Shown here piece by piece: positions 36,959-49,384 of a stretch of DNA of 64,000 bases. Under the pieces are notes generated by a model. The model searched no databases. It was not told where the DNA came from and was given only the letters and a program-made list of their open reading frames with translations. The DNA is from Amyloporia xantha (lineage: Eukaryota; Basidiomycota; Agaricomycetes; Polyporales; Adustoporiaceae), in contig JAYKKR010000011.1 of NCBI GenBank assembly GCA_036971615.1, positions 248,001-312,000 of the forward strand, given 5' to 3'. Positions within the stretch are counted from its first letter, which is position 1, and each line of letters begins with the position of its first letter. The translations under genes were made by a program, and so were the position numbers.

Positions 36959-37451
36959 GTGCTGTGTCTTGGATGCGATCGAGATCTGAGATTCACTTTC
37001 TCTCAGCTCGCGTTGCCCGCGTCAATTTGCACACTTTCCGACATGAACTATTCGTCACTATTTCGGGTTCTTTTCTTACTCGTCAAAAATAAGCACCCTG
37101 AATATGTCTTTAAATGGCATCCAATATACCTCTGAAGTGTTCCTTGGAATTTAGCGAACGTTGCCAACATTTCCAACCCCGAGTGGGCGATCTACGGCAT
37201 AGGCTTTATCAGAGTTGTGCTCTTTCTATTATCATGGGATGATTCTGCTTTGATCACGCACAAATACTGCAATGTGCCGGTATAGCTGTTGCCACTCCCT
37301 CCTAGAGACAAAGGGCCTCGCAATAGATGTTTCGGAGGAGCGGTGCATACATTGTTCACACTACCATAATGCATGGAGTATTGGATCGAATTGCGAGGTG
37401 AGTTTTTTCCAATTTGGTTAGACAATGGATGACCAAGGCTACCAAGCGGAC

Positions 37452-39140
37452 GGGATATAAAAACGCATCTCATCCCGCAAGTTGAGCATTCCACTCCCCT
37501 CTCAGAATATAGGACTCACGCGCGCATCCTATCCATCTTTACCTCTCTTCCAGCTAGTGCTAAACTGATCACTATGCTTCACACACACTTACTTGCCTCC
37601 TTTCTGATCCACTCGTCAACATTGCCTCGCCAGTGCCGTGAAGTGCCGCAAAACGACTTTCCTCCCTTACATCACGACCTGCGGATTCTACAATGCAGTG
37701 TCGAAACCAATCACCTAGAGTACCTAGCGCCCTGCGGTGTTACGACTCCTATGACTCGTCCAAACAGCGAGACACCCCGAGAACACGACTAAGTATCCAA
37801 AGTGGTACTGGAAATCGAGTAAGTATTGTATGTCCTGCTGTGCGTGTTGAGTCCTTGGTGGTAGCTGACAGCTATGTTTTCATTTCTCTGTACTAGATCC
37901 GGGTGGAACGTTCATTCCTGATATATCGGCGTTGAGTAGAACAAAAGCGCTCGAATAGCAAGTACAAAGGCCGGTTATAGGATCGAGAGTCAACTTCTGC
38001 CCTACTCCAGTTCGGCTTTGTGCGGTTGTTGACCGAGATACATGAATGTGTGGGTACGCACCTCATCTCATCCATCTCCAACGTTGCGCGACAGCTCATT
38101 GTCCGCACTTCTTATCTCCAAGGATGTATGTTATCACATTGGTGTCTTGGTCAACGAGCTCTTGCAGTGCGTATCGTTCGGGGCTAGCTGCTGATTGGGC
38201 CGGCGGTTTTCAAGCAGCATTCACAGATTTGCAAGTGAGACATGTCACCTCGTACACCTCCACTGTTACGCAATTACTCATCGTCTTCTGCGGTAACATG
38301 TCAGCTTCGCGAGCTGGCTCGCGATCTGTGAGGAGAAGATAACGTCACGATCCCTCGCATTATCGGGTTTTACTTAACCATGGAGGACATTTGGGGTGTG
38401 TTTTATACCGCAACGGTATGCAAGCTACCGTCTCTCTCAATTTACTCTGTATGCCCTTTACTGATGCTTATTGCATGACAGTCATTCAGAGCCTTGACAT
38501 AGGATGATCATAGCGCCTTGAAGGGCCTTTCACGAGACGATAATCGAGATACATGCAGTTGACACTGGCATCAAGGATGATTATAGACACTACTCTGGAT
38601 CGAGCATCATCCCCCTTCATTTCGAGGACTCGCTTCTCCTTCGACTCAGACATGTGGTCTATGCCGAACGCTCAGCACCCAGGCCCCTCCGCCCGTGCTG
38701 TCGTCAACATCCAGCTTCATCTTCCCCCGACAGTGCTGACATCTCTACGCAGATAGCTTGGCCGTATCCCAGTTTGGTCCCTATCAAGACTCCTGCTTGA
38801 CATGCACTGCCCCCAGGTTGTTTCTGAGGAGATTAAGCACGAGTTCCAACTTGGTGGCCCTCCCTCAAATTCGATCCCTACGCTTCAAGGGTACATACGC
38901 AAAACACTGGAAGCCTTTGTGGATTCTAGGACTGGCTCTAAGTCGCGCGAAGCACGGGCATCGCCTGCGGAAAATGATCTGTATAGCTATCGTTTGAGTC
39001 AGGGAACGATGTAAGTGTTGTTAAACAATCCTTCAAGACGCTGTCATTATTAACGACATTTCCAATTTGTCCATACAGCAGCAAGCTATCTACCGAACCT
39101 TTGATGACTGGAAGGCTTCAACTTGTACCACATCTCCATA
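37452..39140 (+). pseudogene. Array unit G (FLIQSS family), one internal stop
   Basis: GGGATATAAAAA lies at 37452-37463 and GAGCATTCCACTCCCCTC at about 37,484. From ATG 37574 the frame reads MLHTHLLASFLIHSSTLPRQ (motif at 37601-37618), then PLHHDLRILQCSVETNHLEY. It stops just before a GTAAGT donor at about 37,819. Further pieces look coding, for example near 38,870 (LQGYIRKTLEAFVDSRTG) and 38,640 (FDSDMWSMPN). The 3' motif TTGTACCACATCTCCATA is at 39123-39140. It has the longest spacing from promoter to 3' motif in the array. Confidence 0.5.
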
Positions 39141-39472
39141 CGTATCAATAAAACCTTTACACTGCATTGTGTCCCTTCATATAATTGGATGTATATTCGT
39201 ACTTGTACAGTAATAGTAAGCATACCTGATTGGTTTCTGATATCTGTCATGTCGTCACGAACTCGCAATGCTTCCACGTCCAGCGAAGTCCCTAGAAGAA
39301 GTGCACGATTTGAGTCTCCGCCTCTTATAGGGCGTATCAGGATACACTGGCGCGAATCGGTCAATAATGGTCATGGTTCTAAACTAGACACATTATAAAT
39401 ATGATGTCGGACAGTACAGATACAGCACAACGTGAATGCGTAAAATAGAGGTCGATGCAACCCGGCGCCCTT

Positions 39473-41772
39473 TCAATTGGAGTGTGGGATCGCAAGACGG
39501 GCCATGACACGCCACAGATTGTGAGCATCGCCTCGAGTCAGGAATAATTCTTCAGCATGCCTCTCAAACGTGTCCGGCCTAACATTCTCGCCTCCTCGAA
39601 TCTGCGACATCAGGTTCCGCCAGTTCGCAAAGCCTCTTCTCTGAAGTGGGTTCGCATCCTTCTCTGCGATTGCGAGGCACTCCTGGAGAACGGTGAGGGG
39701 ATTCACCTCATCTCGCTGATCCTCAGCACCATTCAATAGGCCCGATTGCGGTGAAACAGTTATGGTGAACGGCATAACACTAGGCCGGTCGCGTAATGTA
39801 GCTAGCATGATCCGTAGCTCTTGCAGTGTACGAGACCGGGTTGTTTCGGGAAGATTCTTGGAAAGTATGATCAACATAACAGTGGTCCGGACGAACGTAA
39901 GAGCGTCGTGTTCTGCTCTGGTCTGAGGAATGCATGATATTAACGTTTGTAGGCGAGTTTCTGCGTGCAGTGATACATAAGTGGGTAAATGGATAGAGTA
40001 AATAAGTTTACCTTCTTGTTGAATGAGACTTGCTAACCAATCGGACTTGTTGAGAACGACATGTACCAATCTTGTCCGCACCCTGTCGGAGAGCTTGTCT
40101 TCGATGACCTCGAGCAGGTTAAAAACACGATCATATACTGTCGCTCAGGATTTCAGGATCAGTCTTCGAATAGATCAGGAAAAGTGCACGTACCATCTCT
40201 GCCACGAAGACTCGTTTCGATAAATCGCTCTGCATGATCGGCGACTATGTCTGCCAAACGATTAGAAGACTCTGATGCCAGTTTATGCCCAGCGCTGGTG
40301 ACAAAATTGAGGAGATGAATGTACACTGTGGCGCGGGAATCCGTATACATGGCGACGATGAGCTTGTCTAACACCGCGAGAAGTTTGGGTGGAAGCTCGA
40401 CCTGGGGGGCACCGGATGCCTGCTCCGAAGAATGGAGGGAACCGACCGCCTTGTATAACACGTCAAACGTCATGCGAGATATTGCCGTTACTGCATGGCG
40501 ATCCACATTCCAGCCGAGCTTGCTATCCGCGATTCCGTGGACCCTATTCTGAATGATCCCCGCCAAGATTTCTGGAGCGTCTTCCAGAGAGCACGTGCTG
40601 ATATAGGGCTGTATGACCGACTTGAGAAATACGTCGTCCATGACTGTCGCATCAGCTGCTACCAACAATGAAGCATCAACGAACCGGCGATTCTGGGCTG
40701 TTACGAAGTCGCGCTCTGACTCGAGCCAGTTTACAGACCGGCGTCCGACGCCAAGGCTTGACTTGATCCACTGGACGAACACGGCAATCCACCATGCTTG
40801 GGGAGATCTGTACGGGCAGTCGGCGGCAAGGGCTGGGGTGACGGCTGTGCATATTGAGAACAGCAATAGCGGTATCACCATCGGTGTGATAATGTAGAAG
40901 ACGACGTGATCAAGGGCCCATAAAAGTTCGACCAATCCCATGAAGAAAAGGAAGAGGGCGATCTGCAAAAGAATGGGCAAGATGTTTATAATGTGCTCGA
41001 CCTTCCACTTTTCAAACCCACGATGTCGAGAGTACCAGATGATCACGTTCTGGCGAGGCATGCTGGTCACCCGCATAGTGAATTGGTTCAGCCATTGCTT
41101 GACAGATATTGCAATGGAGGCCGCCGCCAAGCTAAACACTAGAGCAGAAAGCCACAGCGAGTTGATCGCCCTAGCCGATCCTGTTGATCCCGCAAAACTC
41201 GTCGAATTTGAAGCTGAGGATCCGCCGGTCTGTGGGCCCAGCGCTCCGACATATTGCACGTTAAATGTAGTCAGAGCGGCGGAGAAGAGACCAGCCTGTT
41301 CTTTATGCATTATTATTCCTGGAGCTAGCTGTGAGGAGAGACAAACTCACGAAGACCAGCAATGCGTCGATCTCATTATTCCATTTTTTGACCATTTCTT
41401 CCTCGTGGTTCCACACGCTTTCGGCGCATGCTGTCCAAATTAAAGAGTCGCTCAATGTGCTTTCCGAGTTGAAACGTAGACGTTCGCCTTTGAAGTTTTG
41501 GCGTGCAGCCTCCTGGTGCTTTTCAGAGAGAAACCGACGTCCGTTAGGTAGGGAAAATGAAACATTTGAAGGTAGTATACCTCGCCATAATAGCTGCTCT
41601 GGGGCTTGTCCGCTGGCTCATTGGCTAGAGCGGATGGCTCAACGCTTGTTCTTTCTTCTCTCGATAAAGGCTATAACTTAGTGTATTAATAAACCAGCCA
41701 AGAATAGAAACATATACTGACGGTTAAACCTGAGAGGTCAATGTCTACGAAACTCGGCTTAAGAGTACCCAT
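39473..41772 (-). CDS. DUF6535 domain membrane protein
   Basis: Predicted 674-aa membrane protein of the basidiomycete DUF6535 family, whose function is unknown. Exons: 41722-41772, 41581-41670, 41351-41518, 40194-41295, 40012-40137, 39473-39960. All joins keep phase. The start MGTLKPSFVDIDLSGLT is the first in-frame Met. The DUF6535 core spans the exon 3/4 join (WNNEIDALLVF then AGLFSAALTTFNVQYVG), as is typical for the family. Three hydrophobic helices follow: SLWLSALVFSLAAASIAI, ILPILLQIALFLFFMGLVEL and IITPMVIPLLLFSICTAV. The remaining ~400 residues are soluble and alpha-helical in character (EILAGIIQNRVHG, LLNFVTSAGHKLASESS). It appears intact, isolated between the array and transposon sequence. 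Confidence 0.9.
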
Positions 41773-43560
41773 TGCTCTGTTGATAAGCTAGGAAGCATGA
41801 GCCGTTCAAACAACGTATGGATAATCAATAGGTGCGTACTGTCGATTGTGAGCCATCTCGAGGTCTATGTCCCATACCAACGTCTGGCATTGGCAGGGGG
41901 TCGGAGACGATGTTAGAAATCGCGGATTAGATTCTGCTCTTCCTGTAGCATTATCTCCTCTGGATTCAGAGCGGTATACCGGATCTTGTTCTTGAAGATC
42001 TCGTTGACTTCCTATAGAGTCCTGTTGAAGTCGAATGTAGGGAGTCGTATGTGACGCTGAAGCCATGGAATCAGCCAATCTGGACGCGAATCACAGCCCG
42101 TCAATGCGGATATATATTGTAGGAGGCCTTCCGATCGACGTGGAAGACCAATGGGCGATATGAGTGGTAGAGTGGGTGGCAGAGATAATCGGCGTATGGA
42201 TGAACCAGATTCGTCGTTGCCAACAAAAGGCACGCATTATAAACGCGTTCCACATTGAATTCGCTGGACTGATCATAGTGCGCGTTTGGGACAGAAGCCG
42301 TGCAAACATGTACATCACGATATAGATGATTTAGTGTGGAAACACCGTTGTCACTTCGAGAACATCGCCGGAGCTGGCCCGAGAAGAGGGTCAGCGGATG
42401 TGATTCCACAGATTGAAACAGGCCCCACTGGCTCACGATTGTCACCTAGTCCTCACATTTGTTCAATCAGATAACGCACGTTCGTCTGTCCGGCCTTCGT
42501 ATCAGACGTATCCCAATGAACGACTCCCTTTGATACGACGCGCACTCACATTACATAATGGCCCGATGCTTCATCACTGTCGTCCAAATGGATAACCTCA
42601 CGAGTGGCCATTATCTTCTCGCCCTGATTCTTTCTATTGCACGCATTCAGGAAGTCGTGAGACTAACTGATGCGTGAAGGCGGACTGTCCATAGTCGCTG
42701 TCTGACCGTCAAAAGACATCAAGATCTATTCATCGCATTCTGCAAGGCAACATCATGCCGTGATGAAGGCATGATCTGGTAGTGCGCCAAGTAGAATGTC
42801 AGAGCGCTGGAACGCTGGCAGCCCTGGGAGTCAATAATATATCTATAACTTGAGGATGTAAACCACTAGTCTGTTCACTGAACACCTCAGGAATCAAGAA
42901 TGAACCATGCAGATTTGAGGTGTGAAACTGCGCCTCACTTGGAGGGACTAACGGCAATAAAGCGATCAGAAGCAGTATTTTGGCCTTTGCTAATTGTAAT
43001 ACCAGTAGCAGTGATCCATCACTACGTACAAAGATCGAGTAGATGTTTTATCTTTCAAGAGCTTCCTGACACGAGTACGAATATCTTCAGCTATCCTTGA
43101 GAAGACAGTAAATTCGATTAAATCCACTTACAAACTTGTCTCCCTGTGACGACTCAATTGAGCAAAGACACATGTGATGGAAGTGTTGAACGAAGACATA
43201 TCAAATACTGAACCTCTTCCAAGCCAGTTGCCATGCACAACCGGTTCTCATTTCGACTCATCTAAAGCAGTGCAGATGCTGTGGTTCTCTTTCTCAAAAG
43301 ACAGAGGACAGATTGCAAGGCAGTCCGTATAGTTTAGTTGCAGATAGACCTTGTGTGTCTCAAGGGATGATGGGTGTAGTCACAGTAGAGACAGAGGTGC
43401 TGGGGCCGCTGATGAGTACACAGCCAGAGCCTCGGATAGCCTGAGTCCCAACCCGGCGAGGATGGCCCGTGGACAATTCCGAAATATGTGCCAGGTCCAA
43501 TTTAAATCGCCCCAGACCTAAGTAGCGCAATTTTGTATCAGATACCGCAAAAAGTGTCCG
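41773..43560. other. No supported gene
   Basis: Overlapping minus-strand frames at 41,806-42,445 and short plus-strand frames have no motifs or coherent splice pattern. Confidence 0.4.
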
Positions 43561-43631
43561 CCCAAACTGGGACCGCCCAGAGCTTCACCCGGGGCTATAT
43601 GTTGCGTGCATGTGACGCATATTACGTAAGA

Positions 43632-43675
43632 GACGCGACGCGCTTGGACGCGCCTCGACGCGTCCCGACGCGTCA
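43632..43675. repeat. GACGCG-rich repeats upstream of the CACTA-like gene
   Basis: Six closely spaced GACGCG / GACGCGTC copies lie about 130 bp upstream of the inferred coding start. They may be subterminal transposase-binding repeats or just a CG-rich microsatellite. Confidence 0.45.
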
Positions 43676-43797
43676 GGCCAGCGCGTCTGCTCCGTCTTTG
43701 CTTTCTCCATCCCTGAGGCGCGATTCAGTCCCAGATGACTCCTCCGAATCCAGAATGTGCGCGCATCTATCAGTTCTGCGTTGCCGAATGCTGACCC

Positions 43798-46700
43798 ATG
43801 ACTGTAGGGTGGGAAGCCGTCAGAGACGCAGAGGGCAATTCGTGCTGGCGTTGCAAGCTGTGCGCAGATGGCATCGCGCGCCGCGTTTTTCGCGTCGCCA
43901 TCCATGAGAAATCAATCTGCCACATGCGTCTGGTTGAAAGACACGCGCTCATGCAAGCAGCTTGTGACGTTCCGCCCAGCACTGCTTCCCCAGAGTCGCT
44001 ACCTGGTTCGCGAGTCCTACAGGGCCTGGTGGATGATGGTTTGCGCAATTTACTTCTGTCGATGATCCCTCAGTCCGCCAGGGCCGAGTATGACGCACAC
44101 CCAGAGTCAGACCAATCTCTGGACTCACAACCGTCGCCACCGCCATCATGGTCACACTTCAACTGGAATTTGTTCGAAGCGACAGAGCCGACGCGTTTGG
44201 AACCTTCCCTGCAAGAACAGGGAGTTACGTCTATTGCTCAAGGCCTTCTGGACTGGCTTGAAGCGACGCCTGAAGATCTGGATTCCGACGAGGACGATGA
44301 TGAGAGGTCAGATCCCGGAGATGAGATCGAGCCAGAGTTGGCCTCCGAAATGAGCGCGAACATTGATGGTTGGTGGTTCATATTTTCCATGGGGTCTTCT
44401 CATATCAGCTAAATCTCGTGTATAGACAGCGGGGCTTCGGCTGACGAGCCGGCGCGCAAACGTGCCCGCCATTCTAACGCACTGGACGAATCTCGTGAGT
44501 GGTTCCCATGGCATGACAAAATTGTGAGTGAATTACCAGTCTGTAAAACGATCCGCGTTAATCAGCTCTATGTAGACATGCACCTTGGACATACTCATGC
44601 ATCTACCCCGTTCGGTGTTCTCCCAGCGCCAACTTGACCTGTTTCTCTGGTTGCTGCGGGTCAACGATGTTGACGACGTGCCTTCGGTGAAGTCCATGCA
44701 GAGCTTGAACACCGTTTTGCAAAAGATGTGCGGGATAGATTCCATTAAGTACAAGGGCGCGCTAGGTCACAATTACTATGTGAACAGCTTGGGGCAGATC
44801 CTAGCACAGGTAAGTGAAACAGAATCACGTCAGGTGGTACTGCAATGACGATTACACCAGGAGATGGCCAATCCAAAGGTTCGCCCTTACCTCCACTTCT
44901 ACCCTGAGGATCGCGCTGGGCAGCCATTAGCGGAAGCGCGCCAAGCATCACGTTGGCTGCATGAAATCCCAGATGATCAGCTGACACCCATGGCCCGTAT
45001 CCGGAAGAAGGACTACTACATCCACGAGCCTGTTATGCTAACTGACGGGACAATCTGTATGCCCGTGCGATGGTTCTCACGTCGCGAGGGTGAAAGACAA
45101 GTGTTATACACCAAGTGTTGGAGGATGCAGGTGGTTACACGGGAGACGGCACAGTTCTGGCGCGTCATTCGTTGCGATGATCTTGAGGTTCATGAAAGGT
45201 TGTTCATGAAGAACTTCGTGGAGCTGCGTGCAGATGCTGAGCGTATCTATGGGATCCCTGATCCTGCCAAGATTCTTGGTGCGTGATAGTTGCCACGTAC
45301 ATCTGGGTGCTGCGGTGCGGTCTTGAAACTGATTTCACTTATTCTGACTGTAGATGTAGAAGATACAAATTCTGGCAGTCGCGCGGCTTGGACGTTCACA
45401 GATCCCGTTGCTGGCAATCGTTGGCGCGCACGCGCGCAAGGACACAGGGTTTGCAGCCTCGCGATGTGGCTCTACTGCGACAATACCTCAGGCAACCTGT
45501 CAAAGAAGTGGAACGCGCACAATAGCTTCCTGTTCACGGCCGCTGGCCTCCCGCGCACAGAGGCCCAGAAGGAATATAATGTTCATTTCTTATCAACCTC
45601 CAACATCGCCCCGCCGCTAGAGATGCTTGATGGAATTGTGGAACAACTGGAGTGCGTCAATCATATTGATGCGGATCGTCACATAGCACTGACGATGACA
45701 CTACAGGGATGCACAGGCGAATGGCGTATGGGCATGGGATTGTATGAGTCATGAGGCCGTACTCATTATCCCGTTCATTCTTGCAATGCTAGGCGACAAT
45801 CCAATGCAAAGTGAGTTCGCCTGTCATATTGGCTTGCGTGGGAAACTATTTTGCAGGGCGTGCTGGGTGCGCGGGAAGGATTCACTTACAGCTACGGAGG
45901 GCGAGGGTCAGTGAAACGAGAAGTGACTTGGTGTTCTATGTGCTCATTGTAGGAGTCTAGGAACTGGCAGCATCATGAGTGATGGCGCGAGCGATGCAGG
46001 AAGCTCCCAAGGCTCGAATAGTGATCTGGCGAGCAACGCCGATGACCAAAGTGAGGAGGGAACTGGGGGCGGGCCCTCCCGTGGGCCCGCGGCAAAAACT
46101 AAGGGGTGCCGGAAGCAGGTGCTTGAGAGTATGACGAGCATGGTGAAAAGAGTAAAGGCATTCATCAAAGTAAGGAACTTGCTGCTCCCTCTCATTGTCA
46201 TGGGGCTTTAACGTGACATTGTCAGCCCGGCCGTCCACGCTCCAAGGAAGAGACTACCGCCACTCTGCGGACATATTTCGATGAAGCGCGGGTTTTACAC
46301 AGCAAGACCAAGGTGTCTGCGCTACGCACGGAATCTGGAATCAAGGATACCTATCAAATGTTCTTCTTGGACAAGCTTTTTGACTCATACAAGAATCGCC
46401 GCACCACGGAGTCCAAGCAAGCCGCATTGGACGCCGCGTTATGTGCCCTGCCTGATTCAATTACTAGCCCAATCTGGCGGATTAGAGGTATTTTCCCCGT
46501 TCCCTGATGCTCATCGCACGAAGACTGAGTGCGACTGCGCTTATTAAGGGCTCGATCCGCATCAAGATACTCCTGTGGAGATCCTGCATGTCGTGCTCTT
46601 GGGCTTCGTCAAGTACATGTGGCGTGATGTGATACAAAACCAGATCAAAGACAAAGATGACAAGAAGAGTCTGCTGGCAACACGCCTCTCATCGTTGGAT

Positions 46701-48292
46701 GTCTCGGGCCTTGGCATTTCGCCCCTGGCTGGGCAGACACTTGTGCAATATTCAGGTTCTCTGACGGGTCGGGACTTTCGTGTCATTGCGCAGACCGCGC
46801 CATTTGTTCTGTATGATTTAGTGACAGATGACTGTAGGGAGACGTGGCTAGCTCTGTCCAAGTTGGTCCCTCTCATCTGGCAACCAGAAATCTCAGACGT
46901 TGAAGCACATTTGGTATGTGGCCCCATGGAGGATTATGTTACGGATGGGATCTGCTGGACATTACTGATTTCGTTTGGATTATCTCACAGGCATTGCTCG
47001 AGAAAGAGATTCAGCATTTCATGCTCTGTGCTGCTCGATGGACCGTGCGATGGTTTAACAAGCCCAAGTTCCACATTTTCCTCCACTTGGTCTCGCATAT
47101 CCGACGGTTTGGTCCGGCCATTCTTTTCGCTACAGAAGCATTTGAATCATTCAATGCTGTGATCCGTGCGAAGAGTGTCCACTCGAATCGTCATGCACCC
47201 TCCCGTGACATTGCACGTGCATTTGCCCAAGGGAACCGCATTCGCCATCTCATGAGCGGTGGGTTCTTCTTGAGTGAGGGTGGCAATCATTTCCATGCGA
47301 GCGCGTGGAGAACGGTAGGCCCGGGGCCACTCCGCCTTGTTGATGAGCCCTCAGGGACGATCGTCCATCATTACCTTGGTCTTAATATCAAGCGCCAGGC
47401 TCCCTGTGGTATGTGTAGGCATAGAAATATTAAGGCTATGGGCCCGAGAGCTCAAGTTCATGAATCTACAGGTACATGCATTTCGGATGGCAAGCCGCCT
47501 CGCCCATTCACCAGCATACTTGCGGGGCGAAAGCTTCCGGAATCCATTCCCCATGCTGAGCATCATAGGTTCAAGACAGGCAAGTTGTGCTACCTGCGTA
47601 ATGGCGATGCTTGCGCACCTGGTCAGTATGTCATTGTCCAAAATCCAAATGACATCGCACGCACCTATGTAGCTCGAGTCGAAGAGATTATTCAACTGAA
47701 AGGTTCCTCTGCTGACAACATGGGCATACCGGATGCAATACTGGTGCAATCCGCCGATAGCTCCCATGCTGCACCCGCATATCACATGCCTCGTTTGGCT
47801 CTGACCGACATTTGGGGCCTTGTGCGTCTTGAGGTATGCCTGAAGATGGAACTATTCTAGCTGCCATGAGTATACTGATGCATAGCTACACAGGATATCC
47901 TTTGTACTGTCAATACGCAGCATAACTGTGCCCATAACAAATGTGACACTTCCGGATTCCGTTTTGTCTATCAAGAACGTGAACGCACTGATCAAACACG
48001 GGCCATCGTGTCCCACTCGCAACCCAGTGATTTGGTTCTCAACCTCGCACAGATGCGAGACACTATGCACTTACAAAAGTTTCGTCCGGCCCCCGATCCT
48101 CCGTTGGACGCTGAACAAGTTATCATGGCGAGTGTGGCACGGGAGATTGCAATGCGAAAGGTGGGAGGCCACGACACGAGGGTCTCCAAAGTGATAGGGA
48201 AGAAAGTGGGAGGTTCTGCATCACCGCATCGAGTAGCTGAGCTACAGGTCAGGAAACCGACGACAGCCCCGAGTGCAGAGCCTCCCGTTTGA
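43798..48292 (+). CDS. CACTA/Tnp2-like transposase, multi-exon
   Basis: Transposase-type protein of the CACTA (CMC) superfamily as found in Agaricomycetes. Exons that join in frame: about 43798-44368, 44426-44523, 44576-44809, 44861-45278, 45354-45651, 45707-about 45900, then further exons to a stop at 48290-48292. An N-terminal CWRCKLC pair followed by His residues suggests a zinc-binding element. An acidic linker and a basic RKRARH stretch follow. The core includes IPFILAMLGDNPMQSEFACH then GKLFCRACW, the Tnp2-like region. GLDPHQDTPVEILHVVLLGF, AARWTVRWFNKPKFHIFLHL and ILFATEAFESFN are also characteristic of these proteins. The upstream start is uncertain, and the exon joins near 45.9-46.6 kb were not all resolved. 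No CACTA-type termini were found. Confidence 0.75.
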
Positions 48293-48419
48293 CGATTGCA
48301 GAGAGGTACATGTAGCACGCATTGTAGAATATATCTTGGCTCACCTTCACAAATACTACCACCTGGCCCAATTTGCTACTGCGCATTGCAGAGCTGGTTT
48401 GCGTGCGTGCACCTTTCAA

Positions 48420-48673
48420 CATCAGAACTTTCGACATTGGCCTGACGGCCCTGACAGATCACTTGTCAGGGCAGTCAGTGCAGTCAGGGTGTCAGACCGT
48501 AAATTTGTTTGAGCTCTACAATGGCTGCCTTAGCCATGTTGCCAAAATAAATTTCAGGCTCAGGTCAGGGTGTGCTAAGCTCTCAGTCAAATTTGCAAAA
48601 TTTCCATTTTAGGCAATTTACATTTTTTTGTCAGGGCTGTCAGGGTGTCAGGCCAATGTCGAAAGTACTGATG
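48420..48673. mobile_element. Small TIR element (MITE-like), ~254 bp
   Basis: The ends are inverted repeats of about 27 bp: CATCAGAACTTTCGACATTG (48420-48439) against the complement of the right end, identical except one base, continuing GCCTGAC. Inside are copies of TGTCAGGGTGTCAGG-like repeats on both sides. No clear target duplication was found outside CATCAG. A palindromic TCGA adjoins the inner CATTGG ends and could be a 4-bp duplication. Confidence 0.65.
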
Positions 48674-49384
48674 AAAGATCTACGACACGGGGACATTGAA
48701 GTCTTTGATCGAATTGGAGGAGTCCACCATGATATGGAGATCTGAGAGACGCCCGCTTGCTCGTGCCGCACGCATTCAGAACTTATGCCTCTCCATGTTC
48801 ATGACCCCAGAAACTGGATTGCGCGCTCCAAATGTCATATGGCAAGAACTGGACACAATCTGACATCCGTACGGTTCAAGTAGATCAGCTTGCATGCCAC
48901 GAGAATGGTGGTCTACTATTCCAGTGCACCCGTAGGCCTGCTGCGTGATCCGGGAAGGGGAGCCTTCACATATGACCGTGCCACTGAATTGCATTAAGTG
49001 AGTCTTTTTGTGAGAGTTCGCGGACTTGGCGCTCTCGAATCCAGGAAGTGACAGGTCTTCTTTAACGCGGAGCTCGAGGTTGGTGAATTCTTCGTGAGTT
49101 CGATTCGTGGTGAGCGACGAGATCGCTGGACGGTACGCGTCCGAACGACACGTAGTCGCGGTGGTCGTTGAATGCGGATGTCGCGGTCGTCTTCTGGGCG
49201 GCTGAGCGTCCGAGAAATGCAGAAGTTGGAGCAGCTGAGGCTGCTCCTTCGATACGAACTCCTGGAGCGCAAACGTTCACGCCGGAGTTGTAGTGGTAAA
49301 AAAGGATCCTTTCCTAACTCGCGCTCTGCGCGAGGTATGTACAAAGTCACGTGTAGCTAATTATGAAAGATATTCTTGTAACTA
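48674..49384. other. No supported gene; possible retroelement 3' region
   Basis: A short plus-strand piece near 48,671-48,745 reads LRHGDIEVFDRIGGVHHDME before a stop. From about 49,000 up, the sequence lies downstream (minus strand) of the Gypsy companion ORF and may hold its 3' untranslated region and LTR. The matching 5' LTR is outside the window, so no LTR boundary can be set. A minus-strand frame at 49062-49280 has no motifs. Confidence 0.35.

Noticed and set aside
23224..37620. FLIQSS units as mating pheromone precursor genes
   Set aside because: Short tandem genes suggested this, but no C-terminal CaaX motif is seen and the units have several exons with an LDIW end.
49000..49384. 3' LTR of the Gypsy element
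   Set aside because: Plausible by position, but the other LTR is outside the window, so neither boundary nor identity can be shown.
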